64,000 bases of DNA, taken from Krasilnikovia cinnamomea (GTDB lineage: Bacteria > Actinomycetota > Actinomycetes > Mycobacteriales > Micromonosporaceae). A program made the position numbers and the translations under genes. A model generated the notes under the pieces. That model saw nothing but the letters and a program-made list of their open reading frames with translations, did not search any database and was not told where the DNA came from. The DNA lies in the NCBI RefSeq assembly GCF_004217545.1, contig NZ_SHKY01000001.1, forward strand, positions 186,001 through 250,000. Direction: 5' to 3'. This document shows positions 40,824-49,100 of this stretch, one piece after another. Position 1 is the stretch's first letter; the number at the start of each line of letters is the position of its first letter.

Positions 40824-42673
40824 CAGAACACTCCTGCCCAGCGCCCGCCACGGCGCTCGATCTCGCGCAGCAGCCGCGCCTCGACGATTTCCACGACCTT
40901 GTCCGGGTCCAGCGCCGCCTTCGCCGCCCCAGCGGCACCGCTCGCGGCCCCCGCCACCGTGGCGGCGGCCTGGCCGGCGGCGCCGGAAACCGCCCCGGCG
41001 GCGGCGTCCACCGCGCCGGTGACGCCGGATGCCGCCTCGGCGGCCAGACCGCCCGCCGAGGCGAGCGCCCCGCTCGCGGCGTCCCGGGCGTCACCCACGG
41101 CGCCGGTGAGCCCGGACATCGGACCGGACGTGGCCTCCAGGACGGCGGCCCGGGCGGCGCGCGTCGCGACGTCGCCGACCGCGCCCAGGCCCCCGCCCAC
41201 GGGCAACTGGTCCACGATCCCCGCCGCGCTGGGCGCGGCCTCGGCCAGCCGGTCGCGCCCCGCGGACAGCAGCCCCTGCCCCGCGTCGGCCAGCCGCTGC
41301 CGGCCGGCGGACAGCGCCTGCCGCTCGTCGTCGTCGAGCAGACCGGCCGCGTGCTCCAGCAGGAACCGGGGCCGCCGCACCGGGCTGCGGGTGTGCGTCA
41401 GCTCGTGGGCCAGGACCTCCGACATGACGGGCACGTTCGCCGGCGCCTCGGGCAGGTGCACGACCGTGCCGGTGGTGGCGCCGCGCGCACCCGCGGCCGC
41501 GAGCGCGTGCCGGGTGGCCGGGCCGGTGGTGAACAGCGGCGGATGCGCCCGGCCGGTCAGCGCGGACGCCATCGCGTGCAGGGCACCGGGCAGCGGCCGC
41601 GGCGCCTCCAGCGGCCGGGCGGCGACCGCCGCCTCCCACCGGGCCCGGGGATCGGACTTCTCAGATCCAGGCTTCTCGGATCCAGGCTTCTCGGATCTGG
41701 GCCGTCCGGATCCTGGCCGTTCGGATCCGGGCTTTTCAGGTACGGGCATCCCGTAACCGCCGATCAGCCCCCGCCCGTGGTCGGGCCGCAGCGTGGTCAC
41801 GGCGCCCAACATGTCCGGTCCCGTCCCCGGGGGCTGCGGCCCCCCGCCGAGCACGCGCAGGTCGGCGGCGGATTCGGGGTTGCGCACGGACGGGCCGGGC
41901 CCGGGCCGCGCCGTCAGCGACCCCGCCCGGCCGAGCGGCCGAAGACCGGTCACGAGTCCCGGCCCGGTTCCGGGCACGGCGCGGCCGGAGGATCCCGTGC
42001 CCCGGCCGGCGGCCGAGCTCGCCGCGTCCCCACTACGGACAGGCCACGCGCCACCCGTCCGATCGGTCGCGTCGCCGCCACGGCCCGGGCCCGCACCGAG
42101 CACCCCGGGCCCGCCGGTCGCGCCCGCGCGGGCCAGCACCGGGCGTACCCCCAGCGGTCCCTCCCGGTACGGCGCCCCGGCGCCCACGTCCGCCCAGGGA
42201 TGCGGGTGGCTGTCCGAGGCTCCGGAGTGGAGCGAACGGACGATGCCCGCGTCGCCGTCCCGGCGGTCCCCCCGCGTTCCGAACGCCGGGCGCAGCGTCA
42301 GCTCGTGGCCGGGGCGCACGTCCGGACCGGTGGCGGGTCCGGAGGTCAGCGGCGGGCGAGGCGTGCCGAGTGGGGCGAGCGTGCCCCGGCCGGCGACCGC
42401 GCGGCTCCGAGCCGGAGAGTCGCGCAGCATGACCGGGGCCGCGCCGATCTCCCGGCCCGTGGGCGCGGGGGCCGGACCGGTGTGCCGGGGGCGCCACCGT
42501 CGCCACCAGCGCAGCAGCGACCAGGAGGCACGCACCGGCAGGGTGGCGGCGAGGTCCGCTCCGACCCGGGGACCCGGCGCGCGGCGGCGGCCCGCCCACC
42601 GGTCGGTGAACAGGCGGCGCACGACCCGGCGCAGCGTACGCGGGCGGCGCTCACTTGCCGGTGCGGAAGCCAC
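40823..42673 (-). CDS. CIS-associated DUF4157 (eCIS-core) protein with Ala/Gly-rich tail
   Basis: The 616-residue protein sits between tube 2 and the LysM protein genes. The first 330 residues are low-complexity, Gly/Pro/Arg-rich and contain a GSEKP repeat. The DUF4157 core has a metallopeptidase-like motif LAHELTHT at about residue 420. The last 160 residues form a nearly uninterrupted Ala/Gly/Val stretch with 11-residue periodicity, suited to an amphipathic helix. DUF4157 is the hallmark of eCIS cargo or processing factors; whether it is cargo, protease or lumen protein here is open. The GTG start overlaps tube 2 by 23 bases. Confidence 0.72.
   Translation of the reverse strand: MASAPASERRPRTLRRVVRRLFTDRWAGRRRAPGPRVGADLAATLPVRASWSLLRWWRRWRPRHTGPAPAPTGREIGAAPVMLRDSPARSRAVAGRGTLAPLGTPRPPLTSGPATGPDVRPGHELTLRPAFGTRGDRRDGDAGIVRSLHSGASDSHPHPWADVGAGAPYREGPLGVRPVLARAGATGGPGVLGAGPGRGGDATDRTGGAWPVRSGDAASSAAGRGTGSSGRAVPGTGPGLVTGLRPLGRAGSLTARPGPGPSVRNPESAADLRVLGGGPQPPGTGPDMLGAVTTLRPDHGRGLIGGYGMPVPEKPGSERPGSGRPRSEKPGSEKPGSEKSDPRARWEAAVAARPLEAPRPLPGALHAMASALTGRAHPPLFTTGPATRHALAAAGARGATTGTVVHLPEAPANVPVMSEVLAHELTHTRSPVRRPRFLLEHAAGLLDDDERQALSAGRQRLADAGQGLLSAGRDRLAEAAPSAAGIVDQLPVGGGLGAVGDVATRAARAAVLEATSGPMSGLTGAVGDARDAASGALASAGGLAAEAASGVTGAVDAAAGAVSGAAGQAAATVAGAASGAAGAAKAALDPDKVVEIVEARLLREIERRGGRWAGVF
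41664..41738 (-). repeat. Five 15-bp tandem repeats within the DUF4157 gene
   Basis: Five units of 15 bp, starting GATCC or GATCT, encode a GSEKP/GSGRP-type pentapeptide repeat in the linker ahead of the DUF4157 core. The two first units are identical, so the tract may vary in copy number in frame. Confidence 0.8.
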
Positions 42674-43109
42674 TGTGGCACACCTCCAGCTCCTCGACGG
42701 CGAGGTCGCGCGACGACGCGGCGAACCGGGGGCCGGTCCACTTCACCGGCTTGGCCTCGAGGATCGTCCACGTGCGTACGGGCTGGCCCTTCGCGTTCCG
42801 GATGCTGATCTTGCCGTCGCGCGGCTTGATCCGGTTCTTCTTGGCGGTCAGCCCCTCGCCGGAGCACTCCATGACCCACTCGAACAGCGCGTCGGTGTCG
42901 GTGAGGCCGCGCTTGAGCACGAGGTTGGGCCATTTCATCCGGCCCAGCAGCTTGTGGGTGAACGCGTTCTGCCCGCCCTCGGCGAGTTCCTCCACGTCGA
43001 GCTGGACGGACAGCCCGGACACCTCGGTGAACGAGCCGATCACGGTCGCCCCGATCTCCAGCGTGAACTTGCCGACGAACGGCGGATCCATCGTGCGTGC
43101 GTCAGACAC
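42651..43109 (-). CDS. CIS inner tube protein 2 (gp19-like)
   Basis: The 152-residue protein is a T4 gp19-like tube subunit: FTLEIGATVIGSFTEVSGLSVQ at the start and the conserved MKWPNLVLKRGLTDTDALFEWV in the middle. It differs strongly from the first tube protein, which is usual: CIS loci carry one main tube subunit and one or two variants that adapt the tube to the baseplate. It overlaps the small protein upstream by 8 bases and the DUF4157 gene downstream by 23. Confidence 0.9.
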   Translation of the reverse strand: MSDARTMDPPFVGKFTLEIGATVIGSFTEVSGLSVQLDVEELAEGGQNAFTHKLLGRMKWPNLVLKRGLTDTDALFEWVMECSGEGLTAKKNRIKPRDGKISIRNAKGQPVRTWTILEAKPVKWTGPRFAASSRDLAVEELEVCHSGFRTGK

Positions 43110-43248
43110 CCTGCACCCCTTGCCATGCGCGTTCGTTCAGGCCGCCGACCTCGCGCAGGAGCAGGATCCGGTCCCCGTGTTCCAGGTCCAGCAACCGGTC
43201 GAGGTCCCAGTGCAGGTGGTACGCCAGGAAGGCGATCTCCTGCCACAA
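43102..43248 (-). CDS. Small CIS-associated protein, DUF6760-like
   Basis: The short frame encodes ELWQEIAFLAYHLHWDLDRLLDLEHGDR, which resembles the small helical DUF6760 proteins found between the tail-assembly and second tube genes of actinobacterial CIS loci. The similarity seems to begin a few residues before TTG 43248 (GHYAHDE), yet no ATG, GTG or TTG occurs in frame there until far upstream, inside the previous gene. The start is therefore uncertain; TTG 43248 is a working choice. Its role is unknown, perhaps a chaperone or connector for the tube. Confidence 0.55.
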   Translation of the reverse strand: MWQEIAFLAYHLHWDLDRLLDLEHGDRILLLREVGGLNERAWQGVQGV

Positions 43249-43268
43249 CTCGTCGTGGGCGTAGTGCC

Positions 43269-43628
43269 CTAACCCACCTCCACGGACGCCGTCGGGAAAG
43301 GGGTGCCCGGCTCCAGGGCGTCGAGGATGCTCGGGTCCTGGAAGTTGATGATCCGGTAGAGGTCCTGCAGGTAGCCGAAGTCGCTGACGAACAGCGACTC
43401 GATCGTCTTGGTGGTGACCCGCTGCACGGTGCCGAGTTCCGTGACGACCCGGGACAGCACGATGACGGTGGCGTACGCGTCGTTCTCCTTGACCCGGCCG
43501 TCGCGCAGCGGCTCGATCTCGTCGCGGGCGCAGGCGAGCCGCATCACCCCCGTACGGTGCAGGGTGCCGTTGTCGTCCACGAAGCCCTTCGGCAGCGTGA
43601 ACGGAAATTCGGTCCGCAGCCCGCTCAT
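43269..43628 (-). CDS. CIS tail-assembly protein (small conserved)
   Basis: The 119-residue protein (FPFTLPKGFVDDNGTLHRTGVMRLACARDE at the start; SLFVSDFGYLQDLYRIIN near the end) belongs to the small phage tail assembly proteins that always sit after the first tube gene in actinobacterial CIS loci. It probably acts as an assembly chaperone for the tube or tape-measure; this is inferred from position. Its ATG overlaps the tube 1 stop by 4 bases. Confidence 0.72.
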   Translation of the reverse strand: MSGLRTEFPFTLPKGFVDDNGTLHRTGVMRLACARDEIEPLRDGRVKENDAYATVIVLSRVVTELGTVQRVTTKTIESLFVSDFGYLQDLYRIINFQDPSILDALEPGTPFPTASVEVG

Positions 43629-44056
43629 CCCCGGTGCAGCCCTTCGTGCGTGATCGTGACCTTCTCCGTGGCCACATCGTTGGCGCCCGCGTCGAGTTCG
43701 GCGCCGGTCCACTTGGAGACCCAGCCGCGTTCGAAGTTCCAGCGGGCGACCTCCTTGTGCATCGAGTCCTTGATGACGATCGAGCCGTCCCGGCGGGCCT
43801 TGTCGACGTCGCCGTCCTCCACCTGCTTGCGCCACTCCCACAGCGCCTTGGACGCGTCGATGCGGCGTTCCAGGGTGATGTCGCTCCACTTCATCGCCCC
43901 GGGCACCTTCCGGATGATCATCTTGCCCTCCTTGGTGGCCTCCTTGTACTCGATCGTCTCGGTCTCCGATTCGACGCCCGAACACTTGCGGAAGCTGGCC
44001 ATCTCGACTCCGCCGATCTCCAGGACGAAGTTGAACGTGGTCGTGAGGTCTGGCAT
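43625..44056 (-). CDS. CIS inner tube protein 1 (gp19-like, main subunit)
   Basis: The 143-residue protein is the main tube subunit: NFVLEIGGVEMASFRKCSGVESETETIEYKEA at the start and MKWSDITLERRIDASKALWEWR in the centre are typical of the gp19/Hcp-like CIS tube family. Rings of it form the tube that is driven out when the sheath contracts. The gene follows the sheath by 12 bases and is followed by the assembly protein. Confidence 0.92.
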   Translation of the reverse strand: MPDLTTTFNFVLEIGGVEMASFRKCSGVESETETIEYKEATKEGKMIIRKVPGAMKWSDITLERRIDASKALWEWRKQVEDGDVDKARRDGSIVIKDSMHKEVARWNFERGWVSKWTGAELDAGANDVATEKVTITHEGLHRG

Positions 44057-44068
44057 GTCGGTCTCCCC

Positions 44069-45691
44069 TTACTCCGTCGCGGCGCCGCCGCCCTGCCACT
44101 GGCTGATCCGGAAGATGACGAACTCGGCGGGCTTGCTCGGAGCGATGCCCACCTCGACGATGAGCTTGCCCTCGTCCACCGACGACGCGGGGTTGTTGCT
44201 CTCGTCGCACAGCACGTAGAACGCCTGCTCCGGGGTGGCCCCGACCAGCGCGCCCTGGCTCCACAGGCCACGCAGGAACGAGGTGATGTTGCGCTTGACC
44301 CGCTGCCACAGGTCGAAGTCGTTCGGCTCGAACACCGCCCACTGGGTGCCGCGCCGGATCGACTCCTCGACGTAGTTGAACAGCCGCCGCACGTTGATGT
44401 AGCGCCAGCTCGGGTCCGTCTTGGCGAGGGTGCGCGCCCCCCAGATCTTGGTGCCGTAGCTGCCGAACGAGCGGATGCAGTTGACGCCCTCGGGGTTGAG
44501 CAGGTCCTGCTCGCCGCTGGTCACGTCGGTCTCCAGCCGGACCGCGCCGCGCAGCGCCTCGTTGGCGGGCGCCTTCCACACCCCGCGCGCGCCGTCGGTA
44601 CGCGCCCACACGCCCGCCACGTGCCCGGACGGGGGCACGGTGAGGTACAGCTCGCCGTTGGTGGCGCCGGGCCGGGCGAGGGGGTTGCTGATCACCACGT
44701 TCGGGTAGTACAGCGCGGCGAACGCGCTGTCACGGGCCAGCCGGGCCCGCCACTCCAGCGCCCGGGTGGCGTTGAGGCCGGGCGGGGTGTCCAGGATCGC
44801 CATCTTCGTGTGGCTGGCCTCGCAGTAGTCCAGCAGCTGCTGCTGGGCGGCGAGGAACATCTCCTCGTCGACCGTGCCGTCGCGGCGGGTGGCCACCGTG
44901 ACCAGGTCCGGGATGGCGACCATGGTGACGTTCTCGGCGATGGCCAGGCCCTGGTAGCCGGTCCGTTCGGACTCGGAGCCGACCAGGTCGGCCGGGGTGA
45001 CCGCTTTCGCGGACACCGGCGGGGCCTGCAGCTCGTAGCGGCCCGGGGCGGGGGCGCGTTCGGCCAGCGAGGCGCCCTGCAGCGGCTGCAGCTCGATGCG
45101 CAGAAGCCGAGAGCGCTCATTGACCGCACGTTCCACCGAGCGCGCGCTTCGGCCACTGAACTGCAGGCCGCCAAGCTCCTCGCGCAGCGTCCCGTCCTCG
45201 TAGACGCGCAGCGTGTACTCCCCGCCGCCGCTCTCCGAGCCCTCGGCGCCCTCGGCGGGCGGGGGCGGCGGGACCACCTCCACCTCCAGGCGGCCCCCCG
45301 GATTGAGCGCGGACACCCGCAGGCTCGGCAGCTCCGGCTGGTCGGCGACCGCCAGCGTCACCGTGGGAGCGGCTCCACCGCCGTCCTCGCCGCTCGCCCC
45401 CGGCACCCGGCAGATGTACGCGGCGCTGCCACCGTTCTCGAAGAACCCGCGCACCGCGTGCGGGAGCATCGCGCCGCGCACGAACCCGCCGTACACCCGT
45501 TCGTACTGGGGCCAGCTTGTGACCAGCTGGGGTTTCACCCCGGCCGGGTCGGTGGGGTCACCCTGCTCGGTGTCGTAGCGTTCGGTGAAGCCCACGAACG
45601 CGGCGACGGCCGTACCCACCCCCTCGATGGGCATGGAGCCGCTGGGTTGCTCCTCGATGTAGACGCCCGGTGCTCCATATGACGCGGCCAT
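44069..45691 (-). CDS. CIS contractile sheath protein (Cis2)
   Basis: The 540-residue protein begins with the typical sheath N-terminal arm, SYGAPGVYIEEQPSGS, and has the conserved C-terminal core: VNCIRSFGSYGTKIWGARTLAKTDPSWRYINVRRLFNYVEESI, then EPNDFDLWQRVKRNITSFLRGLW and LIVEVGIAPSKPAEFVIFRISQW. Arms at both ends link neighbouring subunits and drive contraction. The middle (about 110-330) is an extra surface domain variable among systems. It is the first structural gene of the operon and the clearest marker of the system. Confidence 0.95.
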   Translation of the reverse strand: MAASYGAPGVYIEEQPSGSMPIEGVGTAVAAFVGFTERYDTEQGDPTDPAGVKPQLVTSWPQYERVYGGFVRGAMLPHAVRGFFENGGSAAYICRVPGASGEDGGGAAPTVTLAVADQPELPSLRVSALNPGGRLEVEVVPPPPPAEGAEGSESGGGEYTLRVYEDGTLREELGGLQFSGRSARSVERAVNERSRLLRIELQPLQGASLAERAPAPGRYELQAPPVSAKAVTPADLVGSESERTGYQGLAIAENVTMVAIPDLVTVATRRDGTVDEEMFLAAQQQLLDYCEASHTKMAILDTPPGLNATRALEWRARLARDSAFAALYYPNVVISNPLARPGATNGELYLTVPPSGHVAGVWARTDGARGVWKAPANEALRGAVRLETDVTSGEQDLLNPEGVNCIRSFGSYGTKIWGARTLAKTDPSWRYINVRRLFNYVEESIRRGTQWAVFEPNDFDLWQRVKRNITSFLRGLWSQGALVGATPEQAFYVLCDESNNPASSVDEGKLIVEVGIAPSKPAEFVIFRISQWQGGGAATE

Positions 45692-45706
45692 GCTGGCACC
45701 CCTTCA

Positions 45707-46039
45707 TCAGGCCTGCACCGCGCTGGTGAGCAGCGCGGGATCGCAATCGGATTCGTAGAACTCGCCGTAGTGCAGCGGCGGGAAGACGCGCATCCGCGGG
45801 CGGCGCGACGAGCAGGCGACCACCTTCACCGCCGGGAACCGGTGGACGATGACGTGCACCAGGTCACCGGTTCCGTGTTTGTCGAGGTCGAGCACGATCA
45901 CGTCGGGCAGCGCCTCGAGCAGCCGGGCGAGCACGTCCGTACCCGCGGTGTCGATCAGCTCGATGCCCTCCCGGCGCAGGATGTCCTCCAGGCCGAGGCG
46001 GTGCAGGGCGCTGAAGTCCCCCATGAGGACCCGCGTCAT
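45707..46039 (-). CDS. Stand-alone receiver-like protein at the head of the CIS operon
   Basis: The 110-residue protein looks like a response regulator receiver domain: MTRVLMGDFSALHRLGLEDIL, then DVIVLDLDKHG with a candidate phospho-Asp, and VKVVACSSRRPRMRVF. It has no DNA-binding domain. A strong GGAGGTGAGG box precedes ATG 46039, and the sheath gene starts 15 bases after its stop. As the first gene of the operon it may tune assembly or firing, or bind a partner regulator. The conserved Lys of receivers is not obvious, so it may be non-phosphorylated. Confidence 0.6.
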   Translation of the reverse strand: MTRVLMGDFSALHRLGLEDILRREGIELIDTAGTDVLARLLEALPDVIVLDLDKHGTGDLVHVIVHRFPAVKVVACSSRRPRMRVFPPLHYGEFYESDCDPALLTSAVQA

Positions 46040-46167
46040 CGCCTCACCTCCGCGTCGCGCCGACCCTGTGAGCGTGCGCCCGCCCCTCGCACGGGAGAAG
46101 GTGCGCCGGTGCAGCCGAAGGTGCAGCGACGTCCCGGGCACCTTGCCCCGGCACGGCGGCGGCCCCG
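46040..46167. promoter_or_regulatory. Divergent promoter between the CIS operon and the DUF4157-deaminase gene
   Basis: The 128-base gap must hold the promoter of the CIS operon and that of the large divergent gene, so both could share one control. No clear repeat or -10/-35 pair was found by eye. Confidence 0.4.
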
Positions 46168-49100
46168 ATGCTGGGTCGGGGGTCGCCGGTGAAGCTGTCT
46201 ACGCGCGAGGAGCCGCAGACCGACGCGCAGAGCGGGTCGGTGGGTCCGGCCGTGCCCAGCGGGGCTCTGACGGTGGCCCGCGCCGCGCGGCCCGGGCCGG
46301 GGCCGGAGGCCGCGCTGCCGGCCCGCGCCACGGACACCGCGGAGCCCGCGCTGCTGGCCCGTGCCGCGGACACCGGGGCGTCGGCGGCGCCCGTCCGGGA
46401 TCCGGCGGTCGCCGGCGGCAACGCGGCGATCGCCCGCCTGGCGACCGGCCGGGCACCGCACCCGGTGCACCTCGGCGTGCTCGCCCCCGGCGGCGGGCAC
46501 GCGCTGCGCCGCCTGCACGCACAGCCCAAGCTGACCGTGAGCCAGCCGGGCGACCGGTTCGAACGCGAGGCCGACGCGGTGGCCACACAGGTGGGGCTCG
46601 GCCGTGACGCGCAGGCGTCCGCCGGACCGGCGCCGGGCCTGTCCCGGCTGGCCACCCCGGCGGCGGCCCCCGGGGACCCGGGCGCGGAGGCCCCGCCCGG
46701 GCTGAGCGCCCTGCTGGCCGACCCGGGGCCGGGCGTGCCCATCCCGCCGGACGTGCGGGCGCGCGTCGAGGCGACGCTGCGGTTCGACCTCGGCGGGGTG
46801 CAGGTGCACTCGTCCGAGCGGGCGGCGGCGGGCGCGGCGCAGCTCAACGCGCGGGCGTTCACCACCGGCGGGCACATCTTCCTGGGCGCCGGGGAGTCGG
46901 CCAGCGACCTGGCGCTGATGGCGCACGAGGCCACCCACGTGGTGCAGCAGCAGTCGGTCGGGGTGTACCGGCTCGGTCTGCAACGCGACTCCGACAGCCT
47001 GCTGCCGGACTGGGCCCTGGCCCCGCTGCGCTCCGCGGTGCACGCCATCCCCGGCTACGACATGCTCACGGTCGTCGCCGGGTACGACCCGATCGCGAAC
47101 CGCAACGTCGAACGCACCCCGGAGAACCTGGTGCGCGGCGTGCTCGGCCTCGTCCCGTTCGGCGGGGTGGTCGCCGGGAAGCTGCAGGAGATGGGGGTCC
47201 TGCAGGACGCCTTCCGCATGATCGACAGTGGGTTGGCGGCGCACAACCTGACGCTGGCCAGGTTCCAGACCGAGGTCGACCAGGCGTGGTCCGAGATCAG
47301 CGTGACGAAGGGGATCGACGGTAACGTCGCCGTGGTCACCAGGCACGTCGACGGCCTGTACAACGACGCGCTCGGGTTCGTGCGGGGCATCATCGACGCG
47401 GTGGTGCAGCTGATCCGCGACGCCGCGGTCGGCTTCGCCGAGAAGTACCTGGTCGGCACGCCGGTGTGGGATCTGACGAAGAAGGTGCTGCACACCGATC
47501 CGCTGCGCGGCACCCCGGTGAACGCGCCGACCGTCGAGATCCTCGCGGACTTCCTCAAGCTGATCGGCAAGCAGGACGCGCTGGCGCAGATGCAGGAGCG
47601 CGGCACCCTGCAGAAGACCGCGGACTGGCTGGACCTGCAAGTCCCCCGGTTCCTGGGGCTGATCAACGACCTGATCGCGCTGTTCCAGGCCGGGTGGAAC
47701 GCGATCCAGCCGGAGAACATCGCGAACCTGGCCGACAACCTGAGCAAGCTGGCCCGCGACGCGATCGGCCTGGTGCAACGGATCGGGGCGTTCGCGTACG
47801 ACGTCATCGGCACGGTGCTGAGCCTGATCAAGGACGCGTTGCTGGACTGGCTGAGCAGGCACGCGCACCAGACCCGGGGCTTCAAGCTGCTCACCGTGAT
47901 CATCGGCATGGATCCGTTCACGGGTGCGCCGGTGCCGCGGAGCGCGGAGAACCTCATCGGGGGATTCATCACCCTGCTGCCCAACGGGGAGGCCACGTAC
48001 CAGAAGCTGGCCGAGGCCGGAGTGATCGCGGACGCCGCCGCGCAGATCGAGGGCGCGATGACGCGCCTCGGCATCTCCGCGGACATGATCAAGAACACGT
48101 TCCTCGGCGTGTGGAACATGCTCACCCTCGAAGACCTGCTCAACCCCCTCGGCGCGTTCCTGCGGGTGCTGGACAAGTTCGGTGAGCCGCTGGGGCGCAT
48201 CGTCGCGTTCGTCGGCGAGGTGCTCAAGGTCGTCGTGACCCTGATCCTCAAGCTGATGGAGTTCCCGTCGGAGCTGCTGGGCAGCATCGTGGCCAATGCG
48301 ATGGCGGCCATCGAGGACATCAAGCGCGACCCGGTGGCGTTCTTCCTGAACCTGTTGCAGGCGCTCAAGACGGGCCTGTTCGCGTTCCTCGACAAGGTGC
48401 TGACGTACCTGTTGAACGGCCTGGCCGACTGGCTGTTCCGCGGACTCGCCAAGATCGGCATCCAGAAGCCGCCGGACCTGTCGCTGAAGTCCATCCTCAA
48501 CCTAGTGCTGCAGGTCCTCGGCATCACCACCGAGATGCTCTGGCAGAAGCTGGGCAAGACGATCGGCGAGGAGAACGTACGCAAGATCCGGGCCGGTCTC
48601 GCGATGGCCGGCGAGGCGTGGGAGTTCATCAAGGACGTCCAGGAGAACGGCGTCGCCGCGATCTGGAAGCACGTCGAGAGCCAGCTGGGCAACCTGTGGG
48701 ACACGCTGCTCGGCATCGTGATGGACTGGATCACCAAGGAGATCGTCGAGAAGGCCACCGCCAAGCTGCTGTCCATGCTGGACCCCACGGGCATCATGGC
48801 CGTGGTCAACAGCACGATCGCGTTCTTCAAGGCCGTACAGTCGGTCATCGACTATGTCCGCGAGATCCTGCAGATCATCAACGACTACGTGTCCACGCTG
48901 GCGGCCATCGCGAAGGGCGACATCCAGTCCGGCGCCGCGAAGGTCGAGAAGGGACTCGCCAACGCCGTGCCGGTGGCGATCGGGTTCCTGGCGAACCAGG
49001 CCGGGCTGGGCAGCGTCCCCGAGGAGCTCGCCGAGCACGTCAAGGAACTCCAGAAGGTGATCGACGAGGCGGTCGAGTGGCTGTTCGCCAAGGCCAAGTC

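Noticed and set aside
41650..41740. Regular 15-bp repeats that look like a small repeat array
   Set aside because: They are in frame within the DUF4157 gene and encode a pentapeptide; there are no unique spacers, so it is no CRISPR.
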